Notes under the pieces: model-generated
Seen by the model: only the letters and a program-made list of their open reading frames with translations
Told to the model about the DNA's origin: nothing
The model's database searches: none
Position numbers and translations under genes: made by a program
Part shown: piece by piece, positions 11,243 through 22,257 of the stretch
Layout of the letters: each line of letters opens with the position of its first letter
Position numbering within the stretch: position 1 is the stretch's first letter
Assembly: GCA_961205875.1 (NCBI GenBank)
Contig: OY540815.1
Location: forward strand, 930,001-994,000
DNA length: 64,000 nt
DNA from: Sialis fuliginosa
Lineage: Eukaryota; Arthropoda; Insecta; Megaloptera; Sialidae
Direction: 5' to 3'

Positions 11243-11971
11243 CACAGTGCTTCCTCGTGTTAAATTCACTAAAGGTAGATAATTATTGAACAATTTAAAT
11301 AAAAATCGATAAAGTGTTCAGATAAATTACCTGGCATTGGTTAAGCATTTAATTTTTATACAATTTTACTAAAAATTATTAGTTAGACATTTTTCTAAGA
11401 CGTATATTTTTAATTTTTTGACAAATGTCAAAATGACATTTAAAACGTCAAAATAACATTTAATATGTCCAAGCAAATATCAATTTAGAAAAACAAAACA
11501 CGATTTTTAAAAATAAATTAAGATAAATCTTTGTAAGGGAATATTTTACAACAAACGTTGTAGACCCATATTATAGACAATTTAATGCTCTATAAAAAAT
11601 ATTCTATAACATTTTCACGTAACATGTGTCGTTCTTGAGATATCTTGAAAAAATAAATATTTTAGGATGTCACCCCTCCCTCTTACACACGATTTTGATG
11701 ATTTTGAAATGGGACCGGCCTCAAGCCAGACCCAACCATCCCACCAAGTTTCAATAATATCGGTTCAGTGGTTCATGAGTTATGCGTGTGACAAGGATTC
11801 ACGGGACAGACGGACGGACGGACGGGTAGACAGACAGATACGGAACGAAAAGTGTTTGTCTTGACGTGAAACGGAAAGATCAATTTAAAATTTTGAAATC
11901 GGAGAACATTTTTTTTGTGTCAATCTGAAACGATCACAAAGCTTCTCGTATCTTCGATATTGCGAGGAAGC
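11243..11971 (-). repeat. Family A repeat, copy 3 (near full length, inverted)
   Basis: Runs from CACAGTGCTTCCTCGTG to 'cgatattgcgaggaagc'. An open frame of 65 codons at 11667-11864 (MSPLPLTHDF...) recurs in other copies as a by-product of repeat sequence and is not called as a gene. Confidence 0.8.
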
Positions 11972-12374
11972 AAAATCAGACAAAAACTATGATAGTATGA
12001 GAACATTACAGACCTAGCAATTAGTAACAAAATAAACGAACCAGCCGCATGTGAAGTTAGATAGGAACATAGTAAGCTGTGATCCAAAGCCCACTGTCAT
12101 ACGTAATTCGAGTTGCCTGGTGTTATAACCGTTTAATAACTTCCAGTAGACAACAACACAATAATGGTAGCGCTGGTGGTACACAGTATGTGCAATCTTC
12201 ATAAAGGTTTATTATTTGCACTTCTTGCACTACATGCACCGTAGTGCTGCACTGGGACAGTTCAAATTGTTATTGTTGTTGACTATACAAGCCTCATTAT
12301 TTCACAGGAAATTATTTTATTGTTAAAATTATTAATAGTTTTCAAACATTAACGGGCTGAATAAATACATAATA
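11972..12374. other. Short lower-repeat spacer
   Basis: Moderate base composition around 12040-12200 with short frames on the minus strand. No homology recognised. Confidence 0.35.
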
Positions 12375-12479
12375 TTAGGTGTACCGGAAAGTTTTTTCGT
12401 TTTTTAGGTGATAAAAAAAACTGAATAAATCTGACCAAAGATATTTTATTGAGTATAATAGTTTCCATCATGATCAATA

Positions 12480-12999
12480 GGCATGATACCAGTAACAAAG
12501 TATTACTGAAATTATGATTTTAAATAATGAAATAGGTTAAAAAGATTCTAAAAAATGTATTTATTTTTATATTAAAAACGAGATTAATATGATTTTTGTT
12601 AAAATAAAAACACAAAATACAGCAATCCGCCATGTTAGATAAAACACTAGTCAGATTGAATGACGTCACGACTAAGTACACATCATTTTTGTTTTATTAA
12701 TATTTGCACTGTTTATAAATTATTTTGTGGTTTTAAATTATCAATTTGCTCAGTTTTGTGTTACCAAAACTAAAACCGAGAAACGTTAACGATGAAAAAA
12801 GAATTTATTATTATTGACAAGGAGTGTTTACATAGGCGTGACGTCACAAATGCGCCATGACACCTGCGAGCGTTTTGGCGTCAAATTCAAAATTAGTTTA
12901 AAAAAAGTCAATTTTTATGATTAAACCTTTATTTTCTTCAGAAAATAGGAGACACGTAAAATCATCATAAAATAGTTTTTAAAAATTTAGCATCATGCC
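12480..12999 (+). mobile_element. TA-flanked GGCATGAT element, copy 1 (nested in mariner)
   Basis: Ends GGCATGATACC and GCATCATGCC, with TA on both sides (12478-12479, 13000-13001). A second copy at 34139-34664 has the same ends and TA flanks. It interrupts the mariner tail and is therefore younger. Two TGACGTCA palindromes lie at 12661-12668 and 12839-12846. No coding capacity. Confidence 0.8.
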
Positions 13000-13035
13000 T
13001 ATTATACTTTGCCATCTATTGGGGAGAGAAAATAT

Positions 13036-13272
13036 TTATGTTTTATAAAAATCGGGTGTTTTTGAAGAAAAAAATTGGTCAAGGGTCATTTTTACATGAT
13101 TTATATCTCTAAGCTTTTTGTTTCTTAAGAAATGTTCTAGTGACCTAAACAAATGGTAGTCTGATGGTGCTATGTCTGGTGAATAGAGAGGGTGAGGTAA
13201 AACCTTCCAACCAAGTTCAGAATTTTTTTTACACGTTTTTTTTTGCTGCATGATGTCGGCGGGCGTTATCAT
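13036..13272 (-). pseudogene. mariner transposase C-terminal fragment
   Basis: A 78-codon open piece. The signature HPLYSPDIAPSDYHLF sits at residues 27-42, with the third catalytic Asp at residue 38. It is followed by SLEHFLRNKK and the DQFFSSKTPDFYK block typical of mariner transposase C-termini. The apparent N-terminus (MITPADIMQQ) is the HDNAR motif region read in the wrong frame, so the true frame is broken there. A full mariner protein is about 345 residues. A stop follows FYKT. It is a transposase pseudogene that cannot catalyse transposition. Confidence 0.85.
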
Positions 13273-13318
13273 GTTGAAGAATAATTTTGCTTCTATTTAC
13301 AAATCTTGGTCGTTTTCT

Positions 13319-13450
13319 GATCTCTACTGTGAACAACTGGGTCGTTTAAATGATAACTTAATCAGAAAACGGCCAGGAATAGTGAATAGAGGCAAAATTA
13401 TTCTTTAACATGATAACGACCTCATGCAGCAAACAATACGTGTAAAAAAA
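13319..13450 (+). pseudogene. Second mariner transposase fragment, opposite orientation
   Basis: Plus-strand reading gives DLYCEQLGRLNDNLIRKRPG, then VNRGKIIL, a stop, and HDN, which is the region just upstream of and including the second catalytic Asp of mariner transposase. It abuts the minus-strand remnant head to head, sharing the RKRP region, so the junction is an inverted duplication or two insertions. In-frame stop; inactive. Confidence 0.75.
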
Positions 13451-13996
13451 TGGTTTTTTATTCTTATGTTTAAAAAAAAGAGGCCTACTCTTCTGAAACG
13501 AGAGAGGATTGACATAACTATTTTTCAAAATATACATGAACTTTCATTTAGAACTAACATCTTTTTGATTTTATCGATACTTGTGTTGCTAACTTCACAT
13601 AATATATTTTTCATAGCAAAATATGATAAATTGAAAAATGCCGACTTTATACGAACACCTCAAATGTAGAACATATGCAATGGAAGTGTATGAATACATA
13701 CACTTCTATAATATTCAATTTCCTATAATATCAAATTACATGTATTATATTAACAATAAGTATAAGCTATCACAAAGTTTTAATATTATAAAATACGTAT
13801 ATTTTCATTACCTATTATACATAGATTTCCACGAAATAAACCTCTACATGATACTATTATGTTCCTTGTATAGACAATGTATGTACATACATAATATGTT
13901 TGAAGTTGAAATGTTGTTTGGCTTAGTTTTGTTCCAATTAAAACATTTATGTATATCGAACTCGGCATAAGCCTCTTAATTCAGCCTTTAAATATA
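13451..13996. other. AT-rich spacer
   Basis: Open frames of 60-110 codons on both strands (e.g. 13638-13970) are low-complexity Ile/Tyr/Asn/Phe-rich. They show no motif and are not called. Confidence 0.4.
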
Positions 13997-13998
13997 TA

Positions 13999-14365
13999 CG
14001 GCTGATTCTCAAAAAAAATCTACTTTTATAATGTGGCAATACTGACTAAATATGGCGAAAGGGCTGAGTGTTGAAGTGTATTGTTGAAATTGTTTTAAAG
14101 TATTATTATCCAAATTTACATTTTCGCTCGTCATTCCCTCACAAAGTGATCATTCCCTCACTAATTCACTAAGCTATCATATCCTCACTTTTGAATTTTT
14201 GTTTTAACCCCCTTTAAAGTCAAAAATATTGGGGACCACTATAACCCTTCAGAAAATTACCCTATGTTTTATTATATTTACGATAGAAATTGTACATTAT
14301 TAAAAAAAAAAAAAAAAAACACAATATAACAAAATCATTTTTCTACTTTTTTTTAGAATCAGCCA
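13999..14365. mobile_element. TIR miniature element with TA flanks
   Basis: Ends CGGCTGATTCTC and GAATCAGCCA, with inverted similarity continuing through an A-run and TCTAC, and TA outside (13997-13998, 14366-14367). Contains an A-run of about 17. Non-coding. Confidence 0.6.
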
Positions 14366-14374
14366 TACACTGAA

Positions 14375-14945
14375 CTCCAAAATTATGGGATTATTAATTT
14401 TTTTCAATATTTTTAGGTATTTTTGAATCGGTGTATATCCGCGAAAAATGGTCGTACAACAGTTTAAAAAACACTTTTAAAGCTTGAACGTTCTAGTTTT
14501 TGAATTTTTTGTTGAAAATGTTATTATCCTTAAGGATAACATATTTTTTTGAAGATGAAACGCCGAAAAAAAAAATTTCAAAAACGTATAGTTTTTTTGA
14601 GAGGCTCTACAGGACTTGAGAATTTTTTTTGGTCTAATCAAATAAAGGATGTTTGTAGATCAGACTTTTTTCTTTAATTTTCTTTTTTTTCTATTACTGT
14701 ACGACCTTTTTTGACCAAGTTATTTGCAATCAAAGAAAAAATCATACATTTCACTTTGAGCACCTATAACTAGGAAACAAAAAATCGTAATTTTAACGCC
14801 CTTTAGTTGTTCATTTGATAAAAAATTCTTTCATTCTAAAAAAATCCACTTGAAAGTGACCTAAAAAATTGCATATTTTTCATAAAACATGGGGGAACTT
14901 TGGGGGAAATTATGGGATCATCAAAGTGTTTATGTTTAATATATG
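14375..14945. repeat. Dispersed repeat fragments related to 4040 and 36050
   Basis: Contains 'aaaatggtcgtacaac... ttctagtttttgaa', shared with 4040-4130, and 'gatcagacttttttctttaa', shared with 36049-36080. The block 'aaattatgggat' occurs near both limits in direct orientation. No protein coding. Confidence 0.4.
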
Positions 14946-15687
14946 ATAATAAAATACAACTTTTTAATTATGTGCATTCAAGAGAATATAACAATTTTTA
15001 TCGATCTTATAGTATAATTATAATTTATGTATGTTATCTCCTATAATGAGCAAGATATAAAAGTTAAAATTATAATTGATAATATGATTAATTATTGTTA
15101 TTCAATTTGCAGCAGACATCGTATTAAGCTTTCTATATTAATTAATGTAAAAATTGATTGTAACAAGTAAATAAAAACTTTGATGTCACTTTTAATAAAT
15201 TCAAAAGAAGTTTTATATTACAAGCATATTTTTTTAACTTGTTAGAAATTTATAAAACAGTAAACTTTCACATGTTTAAATACATAAATAATGTTTTGGC
15301 TTCTGAAAGTATCACGTATCAGAATAAAAAAAAATAATTAATATACGTCACAGAACATTTTATACGATAAGTTAAATGTTAAAAATAAGAAAAGTGTGAT
15401 AAAAAATAAAAAGGAAAACAAAAAGAATAATGCACTTGATAAAAAACAACATTCACAGCTTTTTTATACTAAAAGCTCGCAAAAAACAGCGGCATTCCAC
15501 ATAGATCTACTTACACAAAAAATGTGTGCAATGAAATTTAGAAAATATCTGATGAAATATGAAACAGTGAAAATGAAAAAAAGAAACAATTGGAACCGCA
15601 CTTGAACAACCAACATAGTGCAGGTGTGGACTAGGCATAAGAGTCACTGAATCAAATTATAAATCAATTATAAATCATCACCTAGGG
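14946..15687. other. AT-rich spacer
   Basis: Includes a Lys-rich 69-codon frame (15396-15605) explained by A-rich sequence. No element recognised. Confidence 0.4.
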
Positions 15688-16107
15688 CAGCGATTCTCAA
15701 AAGGTGAGGCGCGCCCCCCTAGAGGGAAGTGATAAAACTAAATGGGGGCGCGAGCATATCGAGAAAAAATATTATTAAACAATTTATTTAATTTACTGAA
15801 AGAAAAGCAATAAAATACATTCTGACAAAATAAAAAATATAATACACGTTTACATTTACACTGGTATAATAACTTATAAATAGGATTGTATCAGTACTTA
15901 CTGCACAATGTACTTAATAATTAACTTATCAATATTAAATTAAAAACAAGATTAATAATTATTAGTAACTCCCTTGGGCCTGTCTTGCAGAGCGCAGTTT
16001 TTCGAAAGAAGATTTAATAAAATTATTGTTATATGAGGAGACGGAGGGGGCGAGGATAATTGTGATTGAAAATTGGGCCGCAAATACTAAAAGGTTGAGA
16101 AACGCTG
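15688..16107. mobile_element. hAT-like miniature element
   Basis: Ends CAGCGATTCTCAA and TTGAGAAACGCTG, inverted repeats of hAT type, with GC-rich subterminal DNA ('gaggcgcgcccccc', 'ggcgcgagc'). The expected 8-bp duplication is not visible. The right end is followed by a 36-bp tandem repeat starting CGCTGACATATAAAG (16103, 16139), which may have erased it. Confidence 0.6.
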
Positions 16108-16230
16108 ACATATAAAGAAAATACACTAATACAAATAACGCTGACATATAAAGAAAAATAATTATGATTAGTATTTAATTTATTACCAAATAAATAGATT
16201 ATATTTTGTGTATATGTATTTTATTACAAA

Positions 16231-16560
16231 CTAGCGTATTGGACCCGTTGTTACCCGGGGATATTAATTTAATTAAACATAAAGTAATCATGCCCACCCT
16301 ACATGCCCACCCAACATGGCTACTATGTTTTTCTATAAATGACATTTCTTCGCTATAACATCATAGAAACAAAAAACGTTGTGCAAAAGATTCTTTTTAA
16401 TCTTTTGATGTTAAATCTTAGATTTTCATAAAATATTATTAGCCACGATACTGCTCGTAAAAATGATCTAACTATTGGTGAAAATCGCATTGAAATCGGT
16501 TCAGTAATTCAGGAGTCTACAAGTCACACACAAACGCAAATTCATTTTTATATATATAGA
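16231..16560 (-). mobile_element. Non-autonomous Helitron, copy 2 (short)
   Basis: On the minus strand it begins TCTATATATATAAAAATGAA and ends with the CCCGGG...CGGG-type hairpin region, then CCAATACGCTAG before T. The 'actgaaccgatttcaatgcg' block is present. At 330 bp it is internally deleted relative to the 756-bp copy at 60479. Confidence 0.8.
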
Positions 16561-17103
16561 TAGTTTTAGATTAAGCTTCAAATTTACAAAAAAGTGGTGT
16601 GTGCCTCACCCACATAAGCGCACGGTTGAAGTGAAACTTATTTTGTTTTCATTAATCATATGAATTAAATAAAAAAAGTAAACTATTCTTAAATTAATTA
16701 AGGAATTTGAATATTATTCTAGATCTCTATAAAAGTTTTAAGTCCTTTCCTGTATTCGAATGTGTGAGTGTTTTTCGGGGCAAATGTTATAAAACTGAGA
16801 GATATGATCGCAAAATATAGTATAGAGACGCTCTGTAATCTTCATGGTTTGTGTCGTACGTACTACCTACTTCAGAATTGTGCTTTCAAACTTTTTCTTT
16901 TTATTATATAAGAGGCTTTTAGAGTAGTAAAGAACTTATCAATAAAAGGATGATAAAATATGAAACATTCTTAATTGTTACCTATTAAAATTATTTGTAA
17001 GTAACAATTTTTCGTGATTAAAAAAAAAACATTGGTCAGAGTAATAACTTAATAATTTTAAGTAATAAATAATACTTAAGATTTATAAAAAAGTAACTTC
17101 TCC
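16561..17103. other. AT-rich spacer; last part is repeat E
   Basis: 17070-17103 ('tacttaagatttataaa... taacttctcc') together with 17841-17875 equals the continuous, uninterrupted sequence at 40447-40515 (reverse complement). It is therefore a repeat split by the next element. Confidence 0.5.
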
Positions 17104-17840
17104 AAAGGATCCCGCAGTTTTTGATAGGTAAATGGCTTTCAATCAATCTCTTTGAAACGAACTGGAAAATATTCTCTAAATTATCCCAATAAATGTCTCA
17201 ATAGTCGCAACCGCCTAAGTTCCCGAGGTCTCGCGCAAAAAGCTGTTTTGTACCTAATACTGCAATAAAAAAATCGATATAGTACAGGTTCAATATTTAA
17301 TTTATTATAACAAATAGAAGAAAACTATAAATACATAAGTTGTCAGGCTAGACAAGCAGCATATTTTTAAAATAGTTACATTTATATAAGGTGTCCCATA
17401 AGTGTGTTACAAATCAAAGTTATATTCTTATGACAACTAATTTTCTATTATTTTTATTTTACAATTTAATATTTTTAATAATATCGCTAGTAGCTGGCGC
17501 TGACGGCACTACACATACCTTAACATGTTTTATAAAAACTTTATTATAATCCATAAAACAATTTGCTAGAACTTGCAAACTTTAACAACATAAAAATCTA
17601 AAAATTAAATAAACAAAACGATACATAAAAATTAATTTCTTTGTTCAAAATGTCCTGTACTATATCGATTTTTTTTATTGCATTATTAGGTACAAAACAG
17701 CATTTTGCGCGAATCCTCGATAACTTAGGCGGTTGCGACCATTGAGACTTTTAATCGGGATGATTTAGAGAATATTTTCCAGTTGGTTTCAAAGAGATTG
17801 ACTGAAAGGCATTTCCCTATCAAAAACTGCGGGGTCCTTT
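17104..17840. mobile_element. 737-bp element with ~185-bp inverted repeats
   Basis: The left arm (17104 to about 17289) starts AAAGGATCCCGCAGTTTTTG. The right arm (about 17653-17840) is its diverged complement, ending CTGCGGGGTCCTTT. The roughly 360-bp centre is AT-rich and non-coding. The flanks join to a repeat that exists without the insert at 40447-40515, which confirms insertion. The duplication is not clear. Superfamily unknown. Confidence 0.75.
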
Positions 17841-18480
17841 GAACTTTTTCTCGTTGAAATTAGATACCTGCCATACAATTCAACAACTAACTTATTAAAA
17901 AACAAAACACGATGTTATTTTTTGGTTTTGTTTTATGCACCATGTAACAACAATGTAGAATAAATACATGGAGCAAGAAGTGTCTCCATGAAATAGTTGC
18001 AGTGCTCCACCGCCGTGTGGCGTTAATGTTTGCGGTCGCGCAGCGCCTCTGACGGTTCCTGCTCGTACCTGCTGTTACATGTTAACAAACTTGTTAATGC
18101 AACTTATGCCGATTTAATTTCTCGAGCGACGCTTCCACCGACTCGTGGTTTCTACACTTAATTGACAAACATTATAATATGTTTATTAATTAGGTTACGT
18201 TACTCATCCATCAGTACTAAATATTATATCTTGTTTATCTTCGTATGTATTAACATATGTATATGTACATATGTATATATGCATATATGTAAATTATGCA
18301 CCTCGTTGTTAATTAAATTATGGTTTCGTGGTTGTTTTCACTTATTTAACATAATATATATTAGTAACATATAATACAGTATGAATCTAGAATCAGAATA
18401 ATCTAGCTATTTATTATCGATTTTATAATTTAAGGTAAAGTAAGAGATTAAAATTGAAATTTAACAAGCTTGGGTTGGGG
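17841..18480. other. Spacer with a moderately GC-rich patch
   Basis: 17990-18150 is GC-richer ('gccgtgtggcgttaat', 'gcggtcgcgcagcgcc') and not recognised as a repeat. No open frame. 18240-18295 is a TATATG/CATATA microsatellite-like stretch. Confidence 0.4.
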
Positions 18481-18999
18481 TGAGACCCTTTAGGTCCACA
18501 CAATCAACTTCCCAACACGGTATGATTATAAATACTTAAATACTGATTATTTATTGTTTCCGTATAGTTTATGTGAATATTTTTTTAATATGTATATGAA
18601 AAATTTTAATGGAATTGGTCAGAAATAAAACTCACCTTTGTATTATAAATACTAGTCTGGGCAACATGAATTGTAGATTTATTTATTAGTATTTAAAATT
18701 CAAATTTTGAGGATGGTTTTCGCCTTTCACCCCTTCTATGGCTGTTTAGGCACGTATAACAAAAAAATACTGAAATACATTTTTCATTATTTGTATTGTA
18801 GAATATTTATGCAAGTCTCAAGTAAATCCGACCCAAAAAAAACTTTACACCCCTCTTTTACCCCCTTAGGGGTTGAATTTCGAAAAATCCTTTCTTTCAG
18901 ATCATAATCACGTCAAGACGCTTCGATTGGCATCCCAACGAAGTCTATAGCATTTTTTATTTACGAGATTTCGTGAACGTAAAAAATGACACGCACATA
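18481..18999 (+). repeat. LINE-like dispersed repeat L, copy 1
   Basis: Matches 53057-53660. Characteristic blocks are 'ggtccacacaatcaacttcc', 'tcagaaataaaactcacctt', 'ggggttgaatttcgaaaaat' followed by 'cctttctttcagatcat', and 'acgagatttcgtg'. The 'accccc-ttaggggttgaatttc' block resembles 3' untranslated tails of insect non-LTR elements, but no reverse transcriptase is present. Confidence 0.55.
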
Positions 19000-19170
19000 C
19001 GTAAAAATTTTTTTTCTCCATTGTTCCATCGAAATTTCGGGATGAGTTATAAAAGAAATAAATATATTTTATTAATATCTATATGGTTTTGCGTTGCCGG
19101 TTTTTTAAATTTAAAGTTTTCATAAAATGGGACGGTTTTAATTTTTTTTCATTTTTAACACTTTTTTATC

Positions 19171-19455
19171 CCAATTTGCTTTAAATTTTTTTTTTAAATT
19201 GCTATTTACTTTACACCATGTTTCAAATGTCATTTTAACGTTTGCATAAATTTAGATTTAGATTGAAATTGTCAAAAAATTTAAAATATACGAAAAAATC
19301 ATTAGGAAAAATTTCGAACTAATATTTTTTAGTAAAATTGTATAAAAATTATCTGAACACTATCAGTTTTTATTAAAATTGTTGAATAATTAACTACCTT
19401 TGGTGAATTTACCACGAGGAAGCACTGTCCATTTACTTAGTAGATGGTTTTTTTA
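19171..19455 (+). repeat. Family A repeat, copy 4 (3' part only)
   Basis: Shares 'aaatttagatttagattgaa' and the end 'taccacgaggaagcactgtc' of family A. The 5' two thirds are missing. Confidence 0.7.
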
Positions 19456-20450
19456 AACATATTTTTGAATATACTTTAAAAAAATGCATGAAAAAATCGA
19501 TATTTTACGTCGCAGCGGCATAAGAAAATGAAATTTTTGTGTTTTAAAAATTATTCTGCAAAATTATTATTTTTTTCAAAAAGTTGATATAATAAATTAA
19601 TTTCATTAGGTGTATTATTGATGTAAAGAAAATGAGCTATGAATTAAAAAGAATACACATAGCATTATATGGATACTTCAACAATCTATTAAACAATATT
19701 TATTTAATTCACGCTCAATTAGTTATATTATATCTTAAGTATATATACATTATACATACAACATACACAAGAACTTGAAAAAGGAAATTACCCTACGGCT
19801 ATTATGCTTTTACGATAATGACTAATTTAACGACATTGGCGATCAACGAAACGCGTTCTTTTTTAATTTTCTTCTCAATTTGGTATTCTCTGTAAAGAAC
19901 GCGATTAAGAAAATCTTATAGAGATTTTTGTTCATACCTCTTTCAAATTAACTCTGAAATACAGATACAATCGTGATTCGATTCGATTGTATTATCTGTA
20001 TCTATATATCAGTGCCGTATTAAGGGGAAAAGCCAGTGTGATGAAAAATAAGTATATTCAAAAATATGTAAAAAATTATTTAAGTTAAAATTTTGAAAAT
20101 TGCCTGAGTTACAGTCAATTATAATGACTTTAAATGCGTTTTTCTCGAAATAACTTTTTTTTACCTTATTCAAGTGATTCCCCAAAGCTAATGAACCGAT
20201 TAAAAATTGTATTTTTCTAAATTTTCGTAATCACAGTGGCTAAGTCTGTGCGTAACCGATTTTTGAAATTTGGATAGTTACTGTTTTTTAAGACCACTTG
20301 AACAAAGCATTTTGAGAAAAAAACCGGCTATGCACAACCTTATTTATTTATTTTTTTCCGATAACCCATCCTGAAATTTCAATAGGACAATAGAGAAAAA
20401 TATATTTTTGGTTGTCACAAATTTATAATATTTTTCAACAATTGAATACA
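19456..20450. other. AT-rich spacer
   Basis: No gene is supported. An imperfect inverted pair near 19850/19900 ('aacgcgttctttttt'/'aaagaacgcg') is the only local structure. Confidence 0.4.
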
Positions 20451-20937
20451 TCTCTATATAAAAATGAATGTTCGTTTGTATGAGACTTATAGACTCGGGA
20501 ATTACTGAACCGATTTCAATGCGGTTTTCATCAATAGTTACATAATTTTTCTATGCAAATTCATGGATATTAATATTTTATGAAAAAAATTAATGATTTA
20601 ACATCAAAAGACAAAAAAAATCTTTATCAAGTCGTGTTTTGTTTTCATGATGTCACAGCATACAAAATAAAAATACAGAATTCTATAATTTACGGTTACA
20701 ATATTGTATTTATTTAGTCTCTTTCAAATATTTTGTCGAACAATTAGATGATTTTTGACAGATGCTACAATTCAATATTTTGAAATAATTGATTGAAAAT
20801 TGAAATACAAAGAAACATTTCATTAATTATTATGATTGTTGCTAACCTACTTATTTATTTATTTTGTTGGGTGGGCACGATTACTTTATGTTTAATTGAA
20901 TTAATATCCCTGGGTAACACCGGGTCCAATACGCTAG
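20451..20937 (+). mobile_element. Non-autonomous Helitron, copy 3 (complete ends)
   Basis: Starts TCTCTATATAAAAATG after A. Ends with CCCTGGGTAACACCGGG (hairpin), then TCCAATACGCTAG before T. 487 bp. Also carries the 'gttgggtgggcacgattact' block found near the 3' end of copy 2. No Rep/helicase. Confidence 0.85.
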
Positions 20938-21640
20938 TATTTAATAAAGTTTCCTTTTCCTGATCTCTAAATAATTATAATTAATTATACTCATGAAAAA
21001 AATTCCCAAACATTGACAATTTGACCAGTCACAGTGGTTTTCCTCTTTAAGAATTTTTCTAAGAGAAATTTAATTTGTGCTCGTACAAATTAGATATATA
21101 AGGTCTTGGAAATTCTAACCAATTTCTAGTTTTCAAAAAATTAAATTAAATATGTACCCAGCACCTCCACCATTAAATAATTTAAAATAAAAAATCCATT
21201 GGATCTGTGAGACTTGGCGTTACTATCACAATAATAAAATTATAACCCTTGTATAAAATCAATCTGTCTCCGCCAATGACATGTGTAAGGGAGTACACGT
21301 TTTTATCTTTATACACATTTACTCCTTTTTATTTGTACGGAGAAATACATTTGTTGATTGTTTTAAGTCGATACGAAACTAGGGGAATCAATTACATCGC
21401 TGATGAAGAAAACGTGATTGTTTGATCCATGTAAACGTAACATACTTTCTCTTTGTTTACTGAATTTACGTGAATATATACAACAAACATCTTTATCAGG
21501 GTTGATCACGATTAACTCAACTTTGTAAAATAATCGATTTAGTTTTCTCTACTTTCTTATTTAGTGTTTCAACAATAATGTTATTAATTATTTTAATTAG
21601 AGAGGAATGTATCAAATAAGAAAAACTGTTTACCTAACTA
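20938..21640. other. AT-rich spacer
   Basis: No element or gene recognised. Confidence 0.4.
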
Positions 21641-21642
21641 TA

Positions 21643-22257
21643 AGGTACTGGCACCAGTCTTGGATAATACCCCAGTGTTGGACACCTCTATAATAGCACC
21701 TCCCGAGAATGACGTAATAATAGCAGGGGGTCAATTAGACCCCAGTGACTTTGAAGAGCGGCAGAAATTTCTAGAATCCCCCAAATAGCTTAAGAAAAAT
21801 TAGAAGTGCATTTCAAACCTTTCCTTTTAAATATGTACTTGAAATTTTTATTTTGAATATGTTAAAAAATCATTTTTAGTTCTGAACTTACATTCGTGCG
21901 TTTGATGACATACTTATTGTTAGCTTACTATTATATGTCAATCATATAGCAACTGCTTTACATTGTTTCAAATTTGACGATTCTTTCTTTTATATCTTTT
22001 GTGCCGTAGTACTTATCATTAGCAAGTATCCATCACTGCGTGCTCATTGCTGGTTTTACTTTATCCATTACTGGAGATAAAACATAAACAAAATAAAAGG
22101 CTATAATTTAAAAAACAAACTATATTTGCGGACTTTGGTAATAAAATTGATTAAATAAAGAGTTACATGAGTTCTTGAGAATTACAACAAAAGAAGCCCG
22201 TCAATCACAAAAACATTAAACCTTGCTCTTATAGCGGCCATAACTGGTGCTCGACCT
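21643..22257 (-). mobile_element. Family G element, copy 3, with coding remnant
   Basis: Ends AGGTACTGGCACCAGTCTTG and 'actggtgctcgacct', with TA on both sides (21641-21642, 22258-22259). The right two fifths match the other G copies. The left part is unique and holds a 45-codon open stretch (21651-21788), so this may be a deletion derivative closer to the autonomous parent. Confidence 0.75.
21651..21788 (+). pseudogene. possible C-terminal coding remnant within G copy 3
   Basis: The frame is open from inside the terminal repeat to TAG at 21786-21788. It includes APPENDVIIAGGQLDPSDF and EERQKFLESPK. The composition (Asp/Glu/Pro-rich, balanced codons) is unlike the surrounding AT-rich DNA. 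I do not recognise the protein. Its position at an element end suggests the tail of the parent transposase gene, which is inference. No start codon. Confidence 0.35.

Larger units (their letters stand above)
12375..13321 (-). mobile_element. mariner transposon remnant (C-terminal half), split by another element
   Basis: On the minus strand the protein motifs come in mariner order: RKRPRFVNR, then HDNAR (second catalytic Asp), then GWKVLPHPLYSPDIAPSDYH (third catalytic Asp of D,D34D, in PSDYH), then FLRNKK and a degraded RWQ...DHDG tail. A frameshift separates HDNAR from the HPLYSPD segment. The 3' terminal repeat is probably TTAGGTGTACCGGAAAG at 12375, with TA outside. The N-terminal DNA-binding domain is absent. 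The tail is interrupted at 12480-12999. Inactive. Confidence 0.85.

Noticed and set aside
11667..11864. Recurring frame MSPLPLTHDF... (also near 6042-6233, 43679-43876, 55420-55635) as a conserved small gene
   Set aside because: It lies inside family A on a fixed strand and varies only as the repeat does. It has indels and premature ends, and includes the CTGTC-tract translated as RTDR repeats. Best explained as a by-product of repeat copies.
13638..13970. 110-codon Tyr/Ile/Asn-rich frame
   Set aside because: Low-complexity translation of AT-rich DNA, with an equally open frame on the other strand.
15396..15605. Lys-rich 69-codon frame
   Set aside because: Composition follows from an A-rich strand; no motif and no supporting context.
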